The notes under the pieces were generated by a model that worked only from the letters and a program-made list of their open reading frames with translations, was not told the origin of the DNA and ran no database searches. Positions 1-7,918 of a DNA stretch of 46,171 nt are shown piece after piece. Origin of the DNA: Gammaproteobacteria bacterium (lineage in GTDB: Bacteria > Pseudomonadota > Gammaproteobacteria > Pseudomonadales > Pseudohongiellaceae); contig JAFMKB010000013.1 in the NCBI GenBank assembly GCA_017853205.1, positions 1 through 46,171 on the forward strand, written 5' to 3'. The stretch's first letter is position 1. Each line of letters starts with the position of its first letter. The position numbers and the translations under genes were made by a program.

Positions 1-59
1 GGGGAGTAGCGTCAGTTAGGACGGGTTTTGTGTACGAGCACTTAAGAGGAGTATTGGCT

Positions 60-542
60 ATGATAAAACTAGTGAGATCGACTCTCTTTACTGCAGCAAT
101 AGCCGCTGTTCTCACCGCCGCTAACGCTGCTTATGCCCAAGAAGACGGCGAAGTCATTCAAATCGCCGATCTGACGCGCGCAGAAGTGACCGGCTACATC
201 CGAGAAGCCGAAGATCAGATGTACGCGATCTACAATGAGCACAATATCGACGACTCGTTCGATATTGCGTGCCGCAAGGAAAAGCCGACAGGCTCCAACA
301 TCTCCGTACGGATCTGCGAGCCAAGATTCTACACTGAGGTAAATTTGGGCAAAAACCGCACCGATGGAGAAAATTTGCAGGATTTTCAGGGTGGGTTCGC
401 CGCGAGAAGTCTCGTGGCGCCAGAATATGAAAAGCTCGAGGCAGATATGAAGCGAGTGGCGGACGAGGTGCCCGCCATGAGAGAGATTATGCAGATCCTA
501 GGTCAGCTAAAGGCAAGGCAGAAACAATTGGCGGGGAATTAA
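60..542 (+). CDS. small secreted protein with C-x14-C motif, unknown function
   Basis: A 160-residue protein. I chose the ATG at 60 rather than an upstream GTG at 30 because AGAGGAG lies at 45-51, nine bases before it, and because the protein then opens with a clean signal peptide (positive end MIKLVR, hydrophobic core, AYA-Q cleavage near residue 26). The mature part is hydrophilic and mostly helical. It carries a conserved-looking block at residues 71-86 that begins CRKEKPTGSN and ends in RIC, so two cysteines are separated by 14 residues and could form a disulfide in the periplasm. The same block recurs in the lipoprotein at 27362-27685 with identical spacing. I recognise no named domain and assign no function. 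The gene stands alone between the window edge and a terminator that overlaps its stop codon. Confidence 0.75.
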   Translation: MIKLVRSTLFTAAIAAVLTAANAAYAQEDGEVIQIADLTRAEVTGYIREAEDQMYAIYNEHNIDDSFDIACRKEKPTGSNISVRICEPRFYTEVNLGKNRTDGENLQDFQGGFAARSLVAPEYEKLEADMKRVADEVPAMREIMQILGQLKARQKQLAGN

Positions 543-559
543 CCCCGCCGTTTGTTTTC
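530..559 (+). terminator. intrinsic terminator of the first gene
   Basis: GGCGGGG (530-536) and CCCCGCC (543-549) form a 7-bp GC stem around the loop AATTAA, followed by GTTTGTTTTC. The stop codon of the upstream gene lies in the loop. It may also act on leftward transcripts leaving the NHL gene, although the U-run is poor in that direction. Confidence 0.6.
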
Positions 560-576
560 AATTTCACTAATGGGGC

Positions 577-1653
577 TTAATTAACGCCCCGCGTATACCG
601 CTTAACTCCGCCTACTGGGCCCACTTCGGCACCGAAGATGTTGCCGTGTTTGTCAGCAACGACGCCTTCAGCCGTGCAGGTACCGCGGCAATCGGGGTCT
701 GGGTCTGGAATAAAAAACTCAACTTCGCCAGTGATGGCGCTTCCGATGCGGATGCCACGAAGCCAATCGCCATGTGCAGGGTTGACTGAGCCCGACTCCG
801 AGTCTGCCGAGTAAAGCACGTCGTGTTTGTCGATATAGATACCGCTCGGCCGTCCAAATTGGTACCACGTGTCGAGATGGTTGCCCTCTTGGTCGAAAAT
901 CTGAACGCGGTTATTGCTGCGATCGCCCACAAAAAGCCTGCCTTTTGAGTCCATTGCAAGGGCATGCGGCTGCATGAATTGGCCATCGTCGGACCCCATT
1001 TCGCCAAAGCTCATGAGGAACTCGCCGTCGGCGTTAAATTTGAGTATTCGGGCGGGCGTGCCTGCGGTGTTAGAGTGTCCCTCGGCAACAAAAATGTCGC
1101 CGTTCGGGGCTACGTGCATGTCGTTAGGGGTGAAGAAGTACTCGTCATTGCGGCCTCCTGCCTTTTGACCCAGCGCCATGAGATGAACACCCGTTGGGCT
1201 GAACTTATGGATTTGGTGACCATAGGCTTCGGCCGGTGGATTGTCGCCACCCTGATTGTCGCGGCCGTCAGCTATCCAAACATTGCCGTCGTGGTCTACG
1301 TGAATACCGTGCGGCCAAGTGATGTAACCGGCACCGAAGCTGCGCACTAACGTGCCGTCTTTATCGAACAGCATAACCAGATTGGTGTCGGGATTGTCTA
1401 CGCAGGCATTGATATTGCCGCCACAGCGCTCGGCTATCCAAACGCTTTCTCCGTCGATATCGATATCGACCGTGCTGCTCGAACCCCAGTTGCGTCCGGC
1501 GGGCAGTTTAAAATAGCCGGCCTGAGTCATGTAGGGACTGGGTAAATCGTTAACCGGCGGCATATCGGCCTGCGCAAGAGATAGCGCCGGGAGTGTTAGA
1601 CAGCTGGCGAAAAGCGCCGCTTTAAAGATTGGTATTGAGGTGTTTGTTTTCAT
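577..1653 (-). CDS. secreted NHL-repeat beta-propeller protein
   Basis: This is a 358-residue exported protein with a signal peptide (residues 1-28, ending SLA-QA). The mature part is a run of NHL-type blades. Examples are a WPHGIHVDHDGNVWIAD blade around residue 115 and a QPHALAMDSKGRLFVGD blade followed by RSNNRVQIFD around residues 230-250. The organisation resembles the six-bladed propeller of peptidyl-hydroxyglycine amidating lyase-like bacterial proteins, but I cannot confirm lyase residues and treat it as a propeller of unknown ligand. Four cysteines (an RCGG...NAC pair and a DCRGTC pair) suggest disulfides. The start has TAGGAG upstream. It lies 25 bases downstream of the unknown secreted protein at 1679-2734 on the same strand, so the two probably form an operon. 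Confidence 0.85.
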   Translation of the reverse strand: MKTNTSIPIFKAALFASCLTLPALSLAQADMPPVNDLPSPYMTQAGYFKLPAGRNWGSSSTVDIDIDGESVWIAERCGGNINACVDNPDTNLVMLFDKDGTLVRSFGAGYITWPHGIHVDHDGNVWIADGRDNQGGDNPPAEAYGHQIHKFSPTGVHLMALGQKAGGRNDEYFFTPNDMHVAPNGDIFVAEGHSNTAGTPARILKFNADGEFLMSFGEMGSDDGQFMQPHALAMDSKGRLFVGDRSNNRVQIFDQEGNHLDTWYQFGRPSGIYIDKHDVLYSADSESGSVNPAHGDWLRGIRIGSAITGEVEFFIPDPDPDCRGTCTAEGVVADKHGNIFGAEVGPVGGVKRYTRGVN

Positions 1654-1678
1654 TTTTACTCCTAGTTAACACACTGTT

Positions 1679-2734
1679 TTATTCATCGGTGGCGACGGAC
1701 CTTTCTTTATTCGACAGCGGCGTGCCGTCGCCATTCATGCCCATCGATTCGTAGCGGCGCCAGCCGGCCAAAATTCCGATGAGGCCATGATTGCCTTCGT
1801 GGCAAGCATATTCGTAAACGGGATCGGCGGAGCGGCGCAGCGGTACGCGCGCGGACCACGACGAATCCCAGCTTTTCGGGTCGGTGACGGTAAAGTCATA
1901 CTCGAGCAATCCGTCGTCGACATAGCGGAAGCGCTCGGTGATTCTCGCCTCTTCTGACATGCCGCGAAGATTATAGTCGTGATAAAAGTTGTTGGTTTCG
2001 ACGACGAGAACGTCACCCTCCCAGTGGCCCACCGACTCGCCTTCCCACTTGGGTTGGAGGCCGCTAGGCTCGGCATTTAGTTTGATAATGCGGGCCGAGT
2101 GCACCATTTCGTTGAGAATCATGATGTGGTCTTTGGTTTGCACCAGCTGCATGTTGTTATTGTAAGAGCCAGGAATCATGGGCGGGCCACCGACAAACCC
2201 TGTGAGGCAGCGATCAACCGTGGTCCGGCCCTCGGGCCCCGCGCTGTTAAAGAGCATGTTGCCGTAGTCGGCGCGGCGCTGTTTGCCGATTGCATTGAGC
2301 TCCGGAATGCGGCCATTAGGTGGATCGTATATTAACGAGGTGCGCCTGCTCGCAATCGTCTCGCTGCCGCGTTCATACCAAAATTCGTTGTAGGAAATGA
2401 CGCCTGGCGGATAGCCGGCGCCGCCGACGCTGTCGACAATCAGGTCGCGGTTTTGGCGGTTATTTTCGAAGGCCTCCCATTCGGCCGCTTCTTCCGGTGT
2501 TAATACCTCTTTATCAGCGAGCTCGGGCGGACGATTGAGTGGCGTGATAGTTCTGAAGGTATAAAAGCCCTGAAAATCAGGATGTCCATATTCAGTTCGC
2601 GGCAAGTCGGCGTTCTGCGCAAGTGTGAGCGGGCTGGTCAGCGTGAGCGCTAGTGTGGCTAAACTCAACGCATGTGAAAATCGGGGTGTCTCTCTGAGTC
2701 GCGGGGTTACGGGGTGACCAGCGTCGCTTTTCAT
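1679..2734 (-). CDS. secreted protein of an unnamed family (paralogue of 30848-31828)
   Basis: The protein has 351 residues, with a long basic N-terminus and a hydrophobic stretch ending TLA-QN near residue 40, read as a signal peptide. The mature part has a recurring family pattern: RTEYGHPDFQGFYTF near the start, TSLIYDPPNGRIPE in the middle, then DRCLTGFVGGPP, YNNNMQLVQTKDHIMILNEM, GHWEGDVLVVETNNF, and EYACHEGNHG near the end. The same ordered motifs occur in the gene at 30848-31828. Related proteins are known to me only as hypothetical proteins of bacteria that carry many exported hydrolases; I know no function or structure. The conserved WEGD, NNN and ACHEGN blocks hint at an enzymatic or binding fold, but that is inference. 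GAGAGG precedes the start. It is the first gene of the pair with the NHL protein. Confidence 0.8.
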   Translation of the reverse strand: MKSDAGHPVTPRLRETPRFSHALSLATLALTLTSPLTLAQNADLPRTEYGHPDFQGFYTFRTITPLNRPPELADKEVLTPEEAAEWEAFENNRQNRDLIVDSVGGAGYPPGVISYNEFWYERGSETIASRRTSLIYDPPNGRIPELNAIGKQRRADYGNMLFNSAGPEGRTTVDRCLTGFVGGPPMIPGSYNNNMQLVQTKDHIMILNEMVHSARIIKLNAEPSGLQPKWEGESVGHWEGDVLVVETNNFYHDYNLRGMSEEARITERFRYVDDGLLEYDFTVTDPKSWDSSWSARVPLRRSADPVYEYACHEGNHGLIGILAGWRRYESMGMNGDGTPLSNKERSVATDE

Positions 2735-2859
2735 ACATACCTCTCGGAATCGCTTTGTTTTAATTAGTGTAATGAGCGTTGGGTCGAACGGTAAGCTTTT
2801 AGCACTCTGAAATTACGCCTGTGCAGCGCAGATTTCAAGCCTTTGCGGGGCGTGTCAAA

Positions 2860-2889
2860 TTGAACACAGTGCACCCCATGGTTTATGCT
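2860..2889 (+). promoter_or_regulatory. possible sigma70 promoter for the membrane protein gene
   Basis: TTGAAC (2860-2865) and TATGCT (2884-2889) are separated by 18 bases and lie about 55 bases before the start at 2945. The match is fair and rests on motif similarity only. Confidence 0.35.
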
Positions 2890-2944
2890 ACCTGCCGGCA
2901 TGCGAGAACGCGCAGCGTTAAGTGCAGCAGATGAGACATAAACA

Positions 2945-4528
2945 ATGAATACGACAGAAATAGACCCGCGTTCCGCGCTCCGCCTTTCTCAAGTAGTGGG
3001 CAGTTTTAAGCTGCCAATGGCGCTTACGTGCGCAATTTTTGCGCTCTCGTTTGCACCGCGTATCGCGAGTAATTCGACGCTGATGTACTCATTTTGGGGT
3101 GCGTCGGCGATTCTTTTGCTGTGGCAAGGGTTTATGTTGATTCACCTTGCCCGGCGCCCAGCACTCAAAGACTTCAGCCGTGCGATCTATGCGCAGCACT
3201 ATGTGCAGGCTATGGTGCAGTTTAGCGTCTATTTATATTGGGGCTATTATTGGCGGCCCGTCTACGACCACTTCTGGCTGCTCGCAGGGCAGGTGATGTT
3301 TGCTTACACCTTCGGGATGCTGCTCGCCTGGTCGCGGCGCCGCAGCTACATGCTCGGGTTTGGGCCTATTCCAATTATTTTTAGCACCAATCTTTTTCTG
3401 TGGTTTCACGACGACTGGTTTTACATGCAGTTTGTCATGATCGCCGTTGGCTTTTTAGGCAAAGAGTTTGTGCGCTGGAAGCGCGACGGCCGCAGCGTGC
3501 ATATTTTTAATCCGTCGGCTTTTAGCCTCGGTTTTTTCTCTTTGATTCTCATTGCCACTGGGACTACTGATCTAACGTGGGCGCCGGAGATTTCATCGAC
3601 TCTGACGCTCGCGCCGGGAATCTATACCTATTTGTTCGCGGTCGGATTAATTGTCATGTATTTTTTCTCGATCACGCTGGTGTCGGGCGCTGCGGCAATG
3701 ACGCTCTTCGGTTTTAGTGCGCTGTATGCTGCGCTAGCCGGTGTGCCTTATTTTCTCGATTCGGAAATTCCGGCAGCGGTGTTTCTCGGCTTGCATCTGC
3801 TGATCACCGACCCGTCAACTTCACCGCGCACGCCTCTCGGTAAAACCCTTTTTGGCGTGCTTTACGGCATCGGCGTTTTCGCGCTCTACACCATTCTCGG
3901 CTGGCTCGGCGAGCCCACGCTGTACGACAAACTGCTGTGTGTGCCGCTTCTCAATCTCAGCGTGATTGGTATCGATCGCTTGGTGCGCCGAATTAAATCC
4001 GACGCCGTGCTCAATTTATGGAACCCCGCTTGGTTCGGAGGGCGCGCGAATGTTGCACACATGCTCGTTTGGATCTCTGTTTTCGGTCTTATGTCGCTGC
4101 TTGGCCGCACCGACGCTCAGCATCCCGGCGATAGCGTGCCGTTTTGGCAGCAGTCTTGTTCGGCGCAGTTACCCAATGCCTGTGCGCGACTCGTAAGCGT
4201 TGAGTCGACCTATTGCGGCGACAATGCCGCATGGGCCTGCAACGAGCTGGGCGCTCATTACCGTGAGGGGTTGATTGTCGAGCGTGATGCCGACCTCGCC
4301 TACAGCTACTTTGCGCGCGCCTGTGAGCTTAAGTTTCAAGCGGGATGCGCTAACTTGCTGCAGGAACAAACAGCGCTGCGCGCCGAGCCGCTGGAGTTGG
4401 ACTTGCGGCTTATGCTCCGTCAGGGCGGTAAGAACTTAATCGACACGCCTGTGTCTGAACTCTATGCACGCGCATGCAGTCATGACTGGGCGTTTGCGTG
4501 TGAGCGCTCCGCTGCGTCAGGGGAATAG
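2945..4528 (+). CDS. RnfD/NqrB/UnbU-like polytopic membrane protein with C-terminal C-x7-C (Hcp/Sel1-like) domain
   Basis: A 527-residue protein in two parts. Residues 1-388 contain about ten to twelve hydrophobic segments with two family signatures: HIFNPSAF at 186-193 and LLITDPSTSP...LGKTLFG at 285-304. The latter matches the TDP...TP...G..IFG block of NqrB/RnfD subunits, and the HIFNPS block recalls UnbU-type proteins. I see no clear SGAT motif for covalent FMN. Residues 400-520 are soluble and carry eight cysteines in four pairs of exact C-x7-C spacing (405/413, 424/432, 460/468, 511/519) with Sel1-like helices such as ADLAYSYFARACE. This is the disulfide pattern of Helicobacter Hcp proteins, so the tail should be periplasmic. 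The next gene starts six bases after the stop. Electron or flavin handling is possible but unproven. Confidence 0.8.
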   Translation: MNTTEIDPRSALRLSQVVGSFKLPMALTCAIFALSFAPRIASNSTLMYSFWGASAILLLWQGFMLIHLARRPALKDFSRAIYAQHYVQAMVQFSVYLYWGYYWRPVYDHFWLLAGQVMFAYTFGMLLAWSRRRSYMLGFGPIPIIFSTNLFLWFHDDWFYMQFVMIAVGFLGKEFVRWKRDGRSVHIFNPSAFSLGFFSLILIATGTTDLTWAPEISSTLTLAPGIYTYLFAVGLIVMYFFSITLVSGAAAMTLFGFSALYAALAGVPYFLDSEIPAAVFLGLHLLITDPSTSPRTPLGKTLFGVLYGIGVFALYTILGWLGEPTLYDKLLCVPLLNLSVIGIDRLVRRIKSDAVLNLWNPAWFGGRANVAHMLVWISVFGLMSLLGRTDAQHPGDSVPFWQQSCSAQLPNACARLVSVESTYCGDNAAWACNELGAHYREGLIVERDADLAYSYFARACELKFQAGCANLLQEQTALRAEPLELDLRLMLRQGGKNLIDTPVSELYARACSHDWAFACERSAASGE

Positions 4529-4534
4529 AGCTAC

Positions 4535-5518
4535 ATGGCATCGGGCAAGAAAAAGCGCCGCCAAAGCGAGGAAGTAACAACCCAAGACGCGGTCTTAGCA
4601 CAGAACTTGGACTACCAAGCGCCGGGTCGCGCCGTTGGTATCACGGCGATGCTAAGCCTCGTCGCGTTCACCGCGATATTCATGAGTTATCAGAGCATGC
4701 GGCTAGAGTCTGATGAGCGCGCGGATCTCGCACAATCGCCAGCTGTTGAACGCTTTGCCTTGCCCGTGGATCCGCTATGGGGGTTCGTTTCTATTCCCGC
4801 TGGCGAATTCACCATGGGCAGCAACCCGCAGCGCGACCGGATGGCTTACGAGAATGAGCGGTGGTCGGTGACTCAGCGTCAGGGCAGAGTTGATTTGCCC
4901 GAGTATTTCATTGGTCGCTTCGAGGTGACCAACGCGCAGTTTGCTTATTACCTCACCGAGACCGAATCCCCCATAGCAGACTCGTTCGCAGCCCTCGATC
5001 CAGAGCTGCCAGTTACATCAGTTTCTCTGCCGCAAATGCTGAGTTATGCACGCTGGCTCGACGTGCAGTTGCGCACCTCGGCGGCGACGCCGGCTGTCCT
5101 TCGTGAGGCGCTCGAGGCAGGCTCGAACGTCACTTTGCCGAACGAAGCCGAGTGGGAGAAAGCGGCGCGCGGCACCGATGGCCGACTCTTCCCTTGGGGG
5201 ATGCAGCCCAGCGACGCCTACGCGAACGTCGGCGGTAGCTCTCTCCTGCCGGTGGGCTCGCACAGCTGTGAGCCCTGCAGCTATGGGTTGTCGGACATGG
5301 CTGGAAACGCCTGGGAGTTAACCCGCAGCGCGTTGGTCGACTATCCGTTCGCCCTGTCGGGCGTCGAGGCGCTGCTCGACGTCGATTCTCTTTGGGTAAT
5401 GAGGGGGGGCTCTTTTCAGGACTCAATAAACAATGTGCGCGCGGCAGTGCGTGGAGCAGTTGATCCGAGCGTGCGCAATCCAACGATTGGCTTTAGGCTG
5501 GTGATTTCACCGCTTTAA
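4535..5518 (+). CDS. membrane-anchored FGE-sulfatase-domain (SUMF1-like) protein lacking the catalytic cysteines
   Basis: A 327-residue protein with a basic N-terminus (GKKKRRQ), one membrane segment (about 34-52) and a complete formylglycine-generating-enzyme-like domain: FVSIPAGEFTMGS at 84-96, GRFEVTNAQF at 127-136, LPNEAEWEKAARG at 201-213, YGLSDMAGNAWE at 250-261, RGGSF at 290-294 and GFRL at 319-322. In sulfatase-modifying FGE the RGGSY motif is followed by the copper-binding cysteine pair. Here the aligned positions are Asp296 and Val301, so formylglycine chemistry is unlikely. Family members also serve in EgtB-like enzymes and as binding modules. A C-E-P-C motif precedes the DMAGN block. 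It lies six bases after the RnfD-like gene and is almost certainly co-transcribed; the FGE domain should face the periplasm, like the C-x7-C domain of its neighbour. Confidence 0.85.
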   Translation: MASGKKKRRQSEEVTTQDAVLAQNLDYQAPGRAVGITAMLSLVAFTAIFMSYQSMRLESDERADLAQSPAVERFALPVDPLWGFVSIPAGEFTMGSNPQRDRMAYENERWSVTQRQGRVDLPEYFIGRFEVTNAQFAYYLTETESPIADSFAALDPELPVTSVSLPQMLSYARWLDVQLRTSAATPAVLREALEAGSNVTLPNEAEWEKAARGTDGRLFPWGMQPSDAYANVGGSSLLPVGSHSCEPCSYGLSDMAGNAWELTRSALVDYPFALSGVEALLDVDSLWVMRGGSFQDSINNVRAAVRGAVDPSVRNPTIGFRLVISPL

Positions 5519-5617
5519 TGATCATTCATTTAAGTCGCGAAATAGCAATTGGAGAGCGACGAGGGTAGAATTCGCCTTCTCAATCCCGCCTCTAGTCTTA
5601 AGAGAAGTAAATCATTA

Positions 5618-7912
5618 ATGACCGATTCGTTCAAAGAAAGCGCCCTCCGTTATCACACCCATCCACTCCCCGGTAAGCTCGAAATACGGCCAACAAAACC
5701 CCTCGCTAATAAGCGTGACCTATCGCTTGCTTATTCGCCAGGCGTCGCACATGCCTGTGAGCTGATCGTTGAGAATCCAACAGAGGTAGCGTCGGTCACC
5801 TCACGCGGTAACTTGGTGGCGGTTATCACTAACGGCACGGCCGTGCTAGGGCTTGGCGATATTGGCCCGCTGGCTTCAAAGCCGGTAATGGAAGGCAAGG
5901 CAGTTCTGTTCAAAAAATTCGCGAACATCGACGTATTTGACATCGAAATTGATGAAACAGATGTCGATAAACTCGTGGATATCATCGCAAGTCTAGAGCC
6001 TACGTTCGGCGGCATTAACCTCGAAGATATAAAGGCACCCGAGTGCTTTATGATCGAGAACAAGCTGCGCGAGCGCATGAAAATTCCTGTTTTTCACGAT
6101 GATCAGCACGGGACGGCGATTGTCGCGGCCGCTGCAATCTATAACGGCCTGCGCATAGTCGAAAAAGACATCGCCGATGTGAAGCTTGTGGTATCGGGTG
6201 CAGGGGCCGCGAGTATCGCCTGTGTCGATCTTCTGGTGAGTATGGGTCTACGTAAGCAAAATGTTCGCATGATAGATCGTACGGGTGTTATCTACGCCGG
6301 TCGGAAAGAGGGCATGAACCCTTGGAAGGAAGAGTATGCGATCGAGACTAACGACCGCACGATCGAAGACGCGATCGACGGCGCAGATCTTTTCATGGGG
6401 CTATCCGGTCCGGGCGTACTGAATGGTGAGCTCGTTAAAAAGATGGGGCCGAAGCCGATTATCCTAGCGATGTCTAACCCGATTCCAGAGATCATGCCCG
6501 AAGATGCGATAGCCGCGCGACCGGACGCGATTATTGCGACGGGCCGCTCGGACTATCCGAATCAGGTAAACAACGTTCTCTGTTTCCCCTTTATCTTCCG
6601 TGGTGCGTTGGATTGTGGCGCGTCGACTATTAACGAAGAGATGAAGATGGCGGCGGTGCGAGCGATAGCTGATCTTGCAACCAAGGAAACATCCGATGTG
6701 GTCGCAGCGGCTTACGCTGATGAAAAACTGCGGTTTGGTCCTGAGTATCTAATTCCTAAAGCTTTCGATCCTCGTCTTATCGAAGATATTCCGCTCGCTG
6801 TGGTTAAGGCAGCGATGGAGAGCGGCGTTGCAACCCGACCGATCAACGACCTCGAAGCTTACAAGCAGACGCTGCATGAGTTTGTGAATCAGGCAGGGTT
6901 GTTCATGCAGCCCCTTATTGAGGTGGCAAAAAAATCACCGGCGCGCATTGTCTATGCTGAGGGCGACAACGATGACGTACTCATGGCTGTGCAGGCGGTT
7001 ATCGATGAGAATATCGCCAGGCCGATCCTTATCGGACATCGCGTTAGCATGGAGCGCAAGATCGATAGGCTCGGACTACGCATCGACCTCGACAACGAAG
7101 TGGAAGTGTTCGACCCGCTGCGATACGAGCAGCACGATAGCTTCTCCGCGTTCTACCATGAAGCAGTAGGCCGCCACGGTGTGTCGGTCGGCGCTGCGCG
7201 CAAAATAATGCGCAATGACAATACAGCAATCGCTGCGGTGATGGTTGCTCGAGGCGACGCCGATGGCTTGATCTGTGGCAAGGTCGGTCGCTTCGATTTT
7301 CATCTGCGCGAGATAATGCATTTGCTAGGGCCTGCGAATAAGCCGGAGACTCGTGAGCAGCTGGTATCGTCTACTGCGGTGCTTCTGCTGCCTGACGGAC
7401 CGCTGTTTTTGGCTGATACCTCGATGAATGTGAATCCGACGTCGGATGAGCTAGTAAAAATTACTGAGGCGAGCATTGATCTCGTGAGGCGTTTTGGCAT
7501 TGAGCCGAAGGTTGCGCTGCTATCACATTCTAACTTTGGTACTGCGAATAATCCTTCGTCGCGCAAAGTGCGACTCGCGAGTGAGATTTTGCGTGAGACT
7601 CACCCGGAGTTACAGGTCGATGGTGAGATGCACGTGTTAAGCGCGCTCAACCCCAAACTGCGCGAAACAATCTATTCGAAGGCCAATATCAAAGGCCGCG
7701 CCAATGTGTTGGTTATGCCAAACCTTGATGCGGCCAATATCGCAATGGGACTGATACGTTCGATGACCGATGCACTTTTGATCGGCCCCTTCATCAATGG
7801 TTTCCGCAAGCCTGCGCATATCGTAATTCCCTCGGTGACCTCGCGCGGGATATTTAATATGACAGCGGTTACGGTCGCAGACATTCAGACCACCGAAGCG
7901 ATCTCGAAGTAA
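5618..7912 (+). CDS. maeB: NADP-dependent malic enzyme with C-terminal phosphotransacetylase-like domain
   Basis: This 764-residue protein is of the usual MaeB size. It converts malate to pyruvate and CO2 with NADP+, feeding NADPH and pyruvate metabolism in the cytoplasm. The N-terminal half has the malic enzyme blocks: [34 protein letters not shown], the metal and substrate region with [11 protein letters not shown], and the nucleotide fold [12 protein letters not shown]. The C-terminal part from about residue 425 is the phosphotransacetylase-like domain typical of the hybrid enzymes and likely regulatory, since such domains usually lack transferase activity. I chose the ATG at 5618 (AGAGAAG at 5601-5607) over a TTG at 5549, because the family starts near the SALRYH segment. 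It converges with the quinoprotein gene, with only six bases between stops. Confidence 0.96.
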   Translation: MTDSFKESALRYHTHPLPGKLEIRPTKPLANKRDLSLAYSPGVAHACELIVENPTEVASVTSRGNLVAVITNGTAVLGLGDIGPLASKPVMEGKAVLFKKFANIDVFDIEIDETDVDKLVDIIASLEPTFGGINLEDIKAPECFMIENKLRERMKIPVFHDDQHGTAIVAAAAIYNGLRIVEKDIADVKLVVSGAGAASIACVDLLVSMGLRKQNVRMIDRTGVIYAGRKEGMNPWKEEYAIETNDRTIEDAIDGADLFMGLSGPGVLNGELVKKMGPKPIILAMSNPIPEIMPEDAIAARPDAIIATGRSDYPNQVNNVLCFPFIFRGALDCGASTINEEMKMAAVRAIADLATKETSDVVAAAYADEKLRFGPEYLIPKAFDPRLIEDIPLAVVKAAMESGVATRPINDLEAYKQTLHEFVNQAGLFMQPLIEVAKKSPARIVYAEGDNDDVLMAVQAVIDENIARPILIGHRVSMERKIDRLGLRIDLDNEVEVFDPLRYEQHDSFSAFYHEAVGRHGVSVGAARKIMRNDNTAIAAVMVARGDADGLICGKVGRFDFHLREIMHLLGPANKPETREQLVSSTAVLLLPDGPLFLADTSMNVNPTSDELVKITEASIDLVRRFGIEPKVALLSHSNFGTANNPSSRKVRLASEILRETHPELQVDGEMHVLSALNPKLRETIYSKANIKGRANVLVMPNLDAANIAMGLIRSMTDALLIGPFINGFRKPAHIVIPSVTSRGIFNMTAVTVADIQTTEAISK

Positions 7913-7918
7913 TCGAAG

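Noticed and set aside
572..594. Second small hairpin (GGGGC...GCCCC) near the NHL gene stop
   Set aside because: Short 5-bp stem without a T-run, next to a better terminator; not listed as a separate feature.
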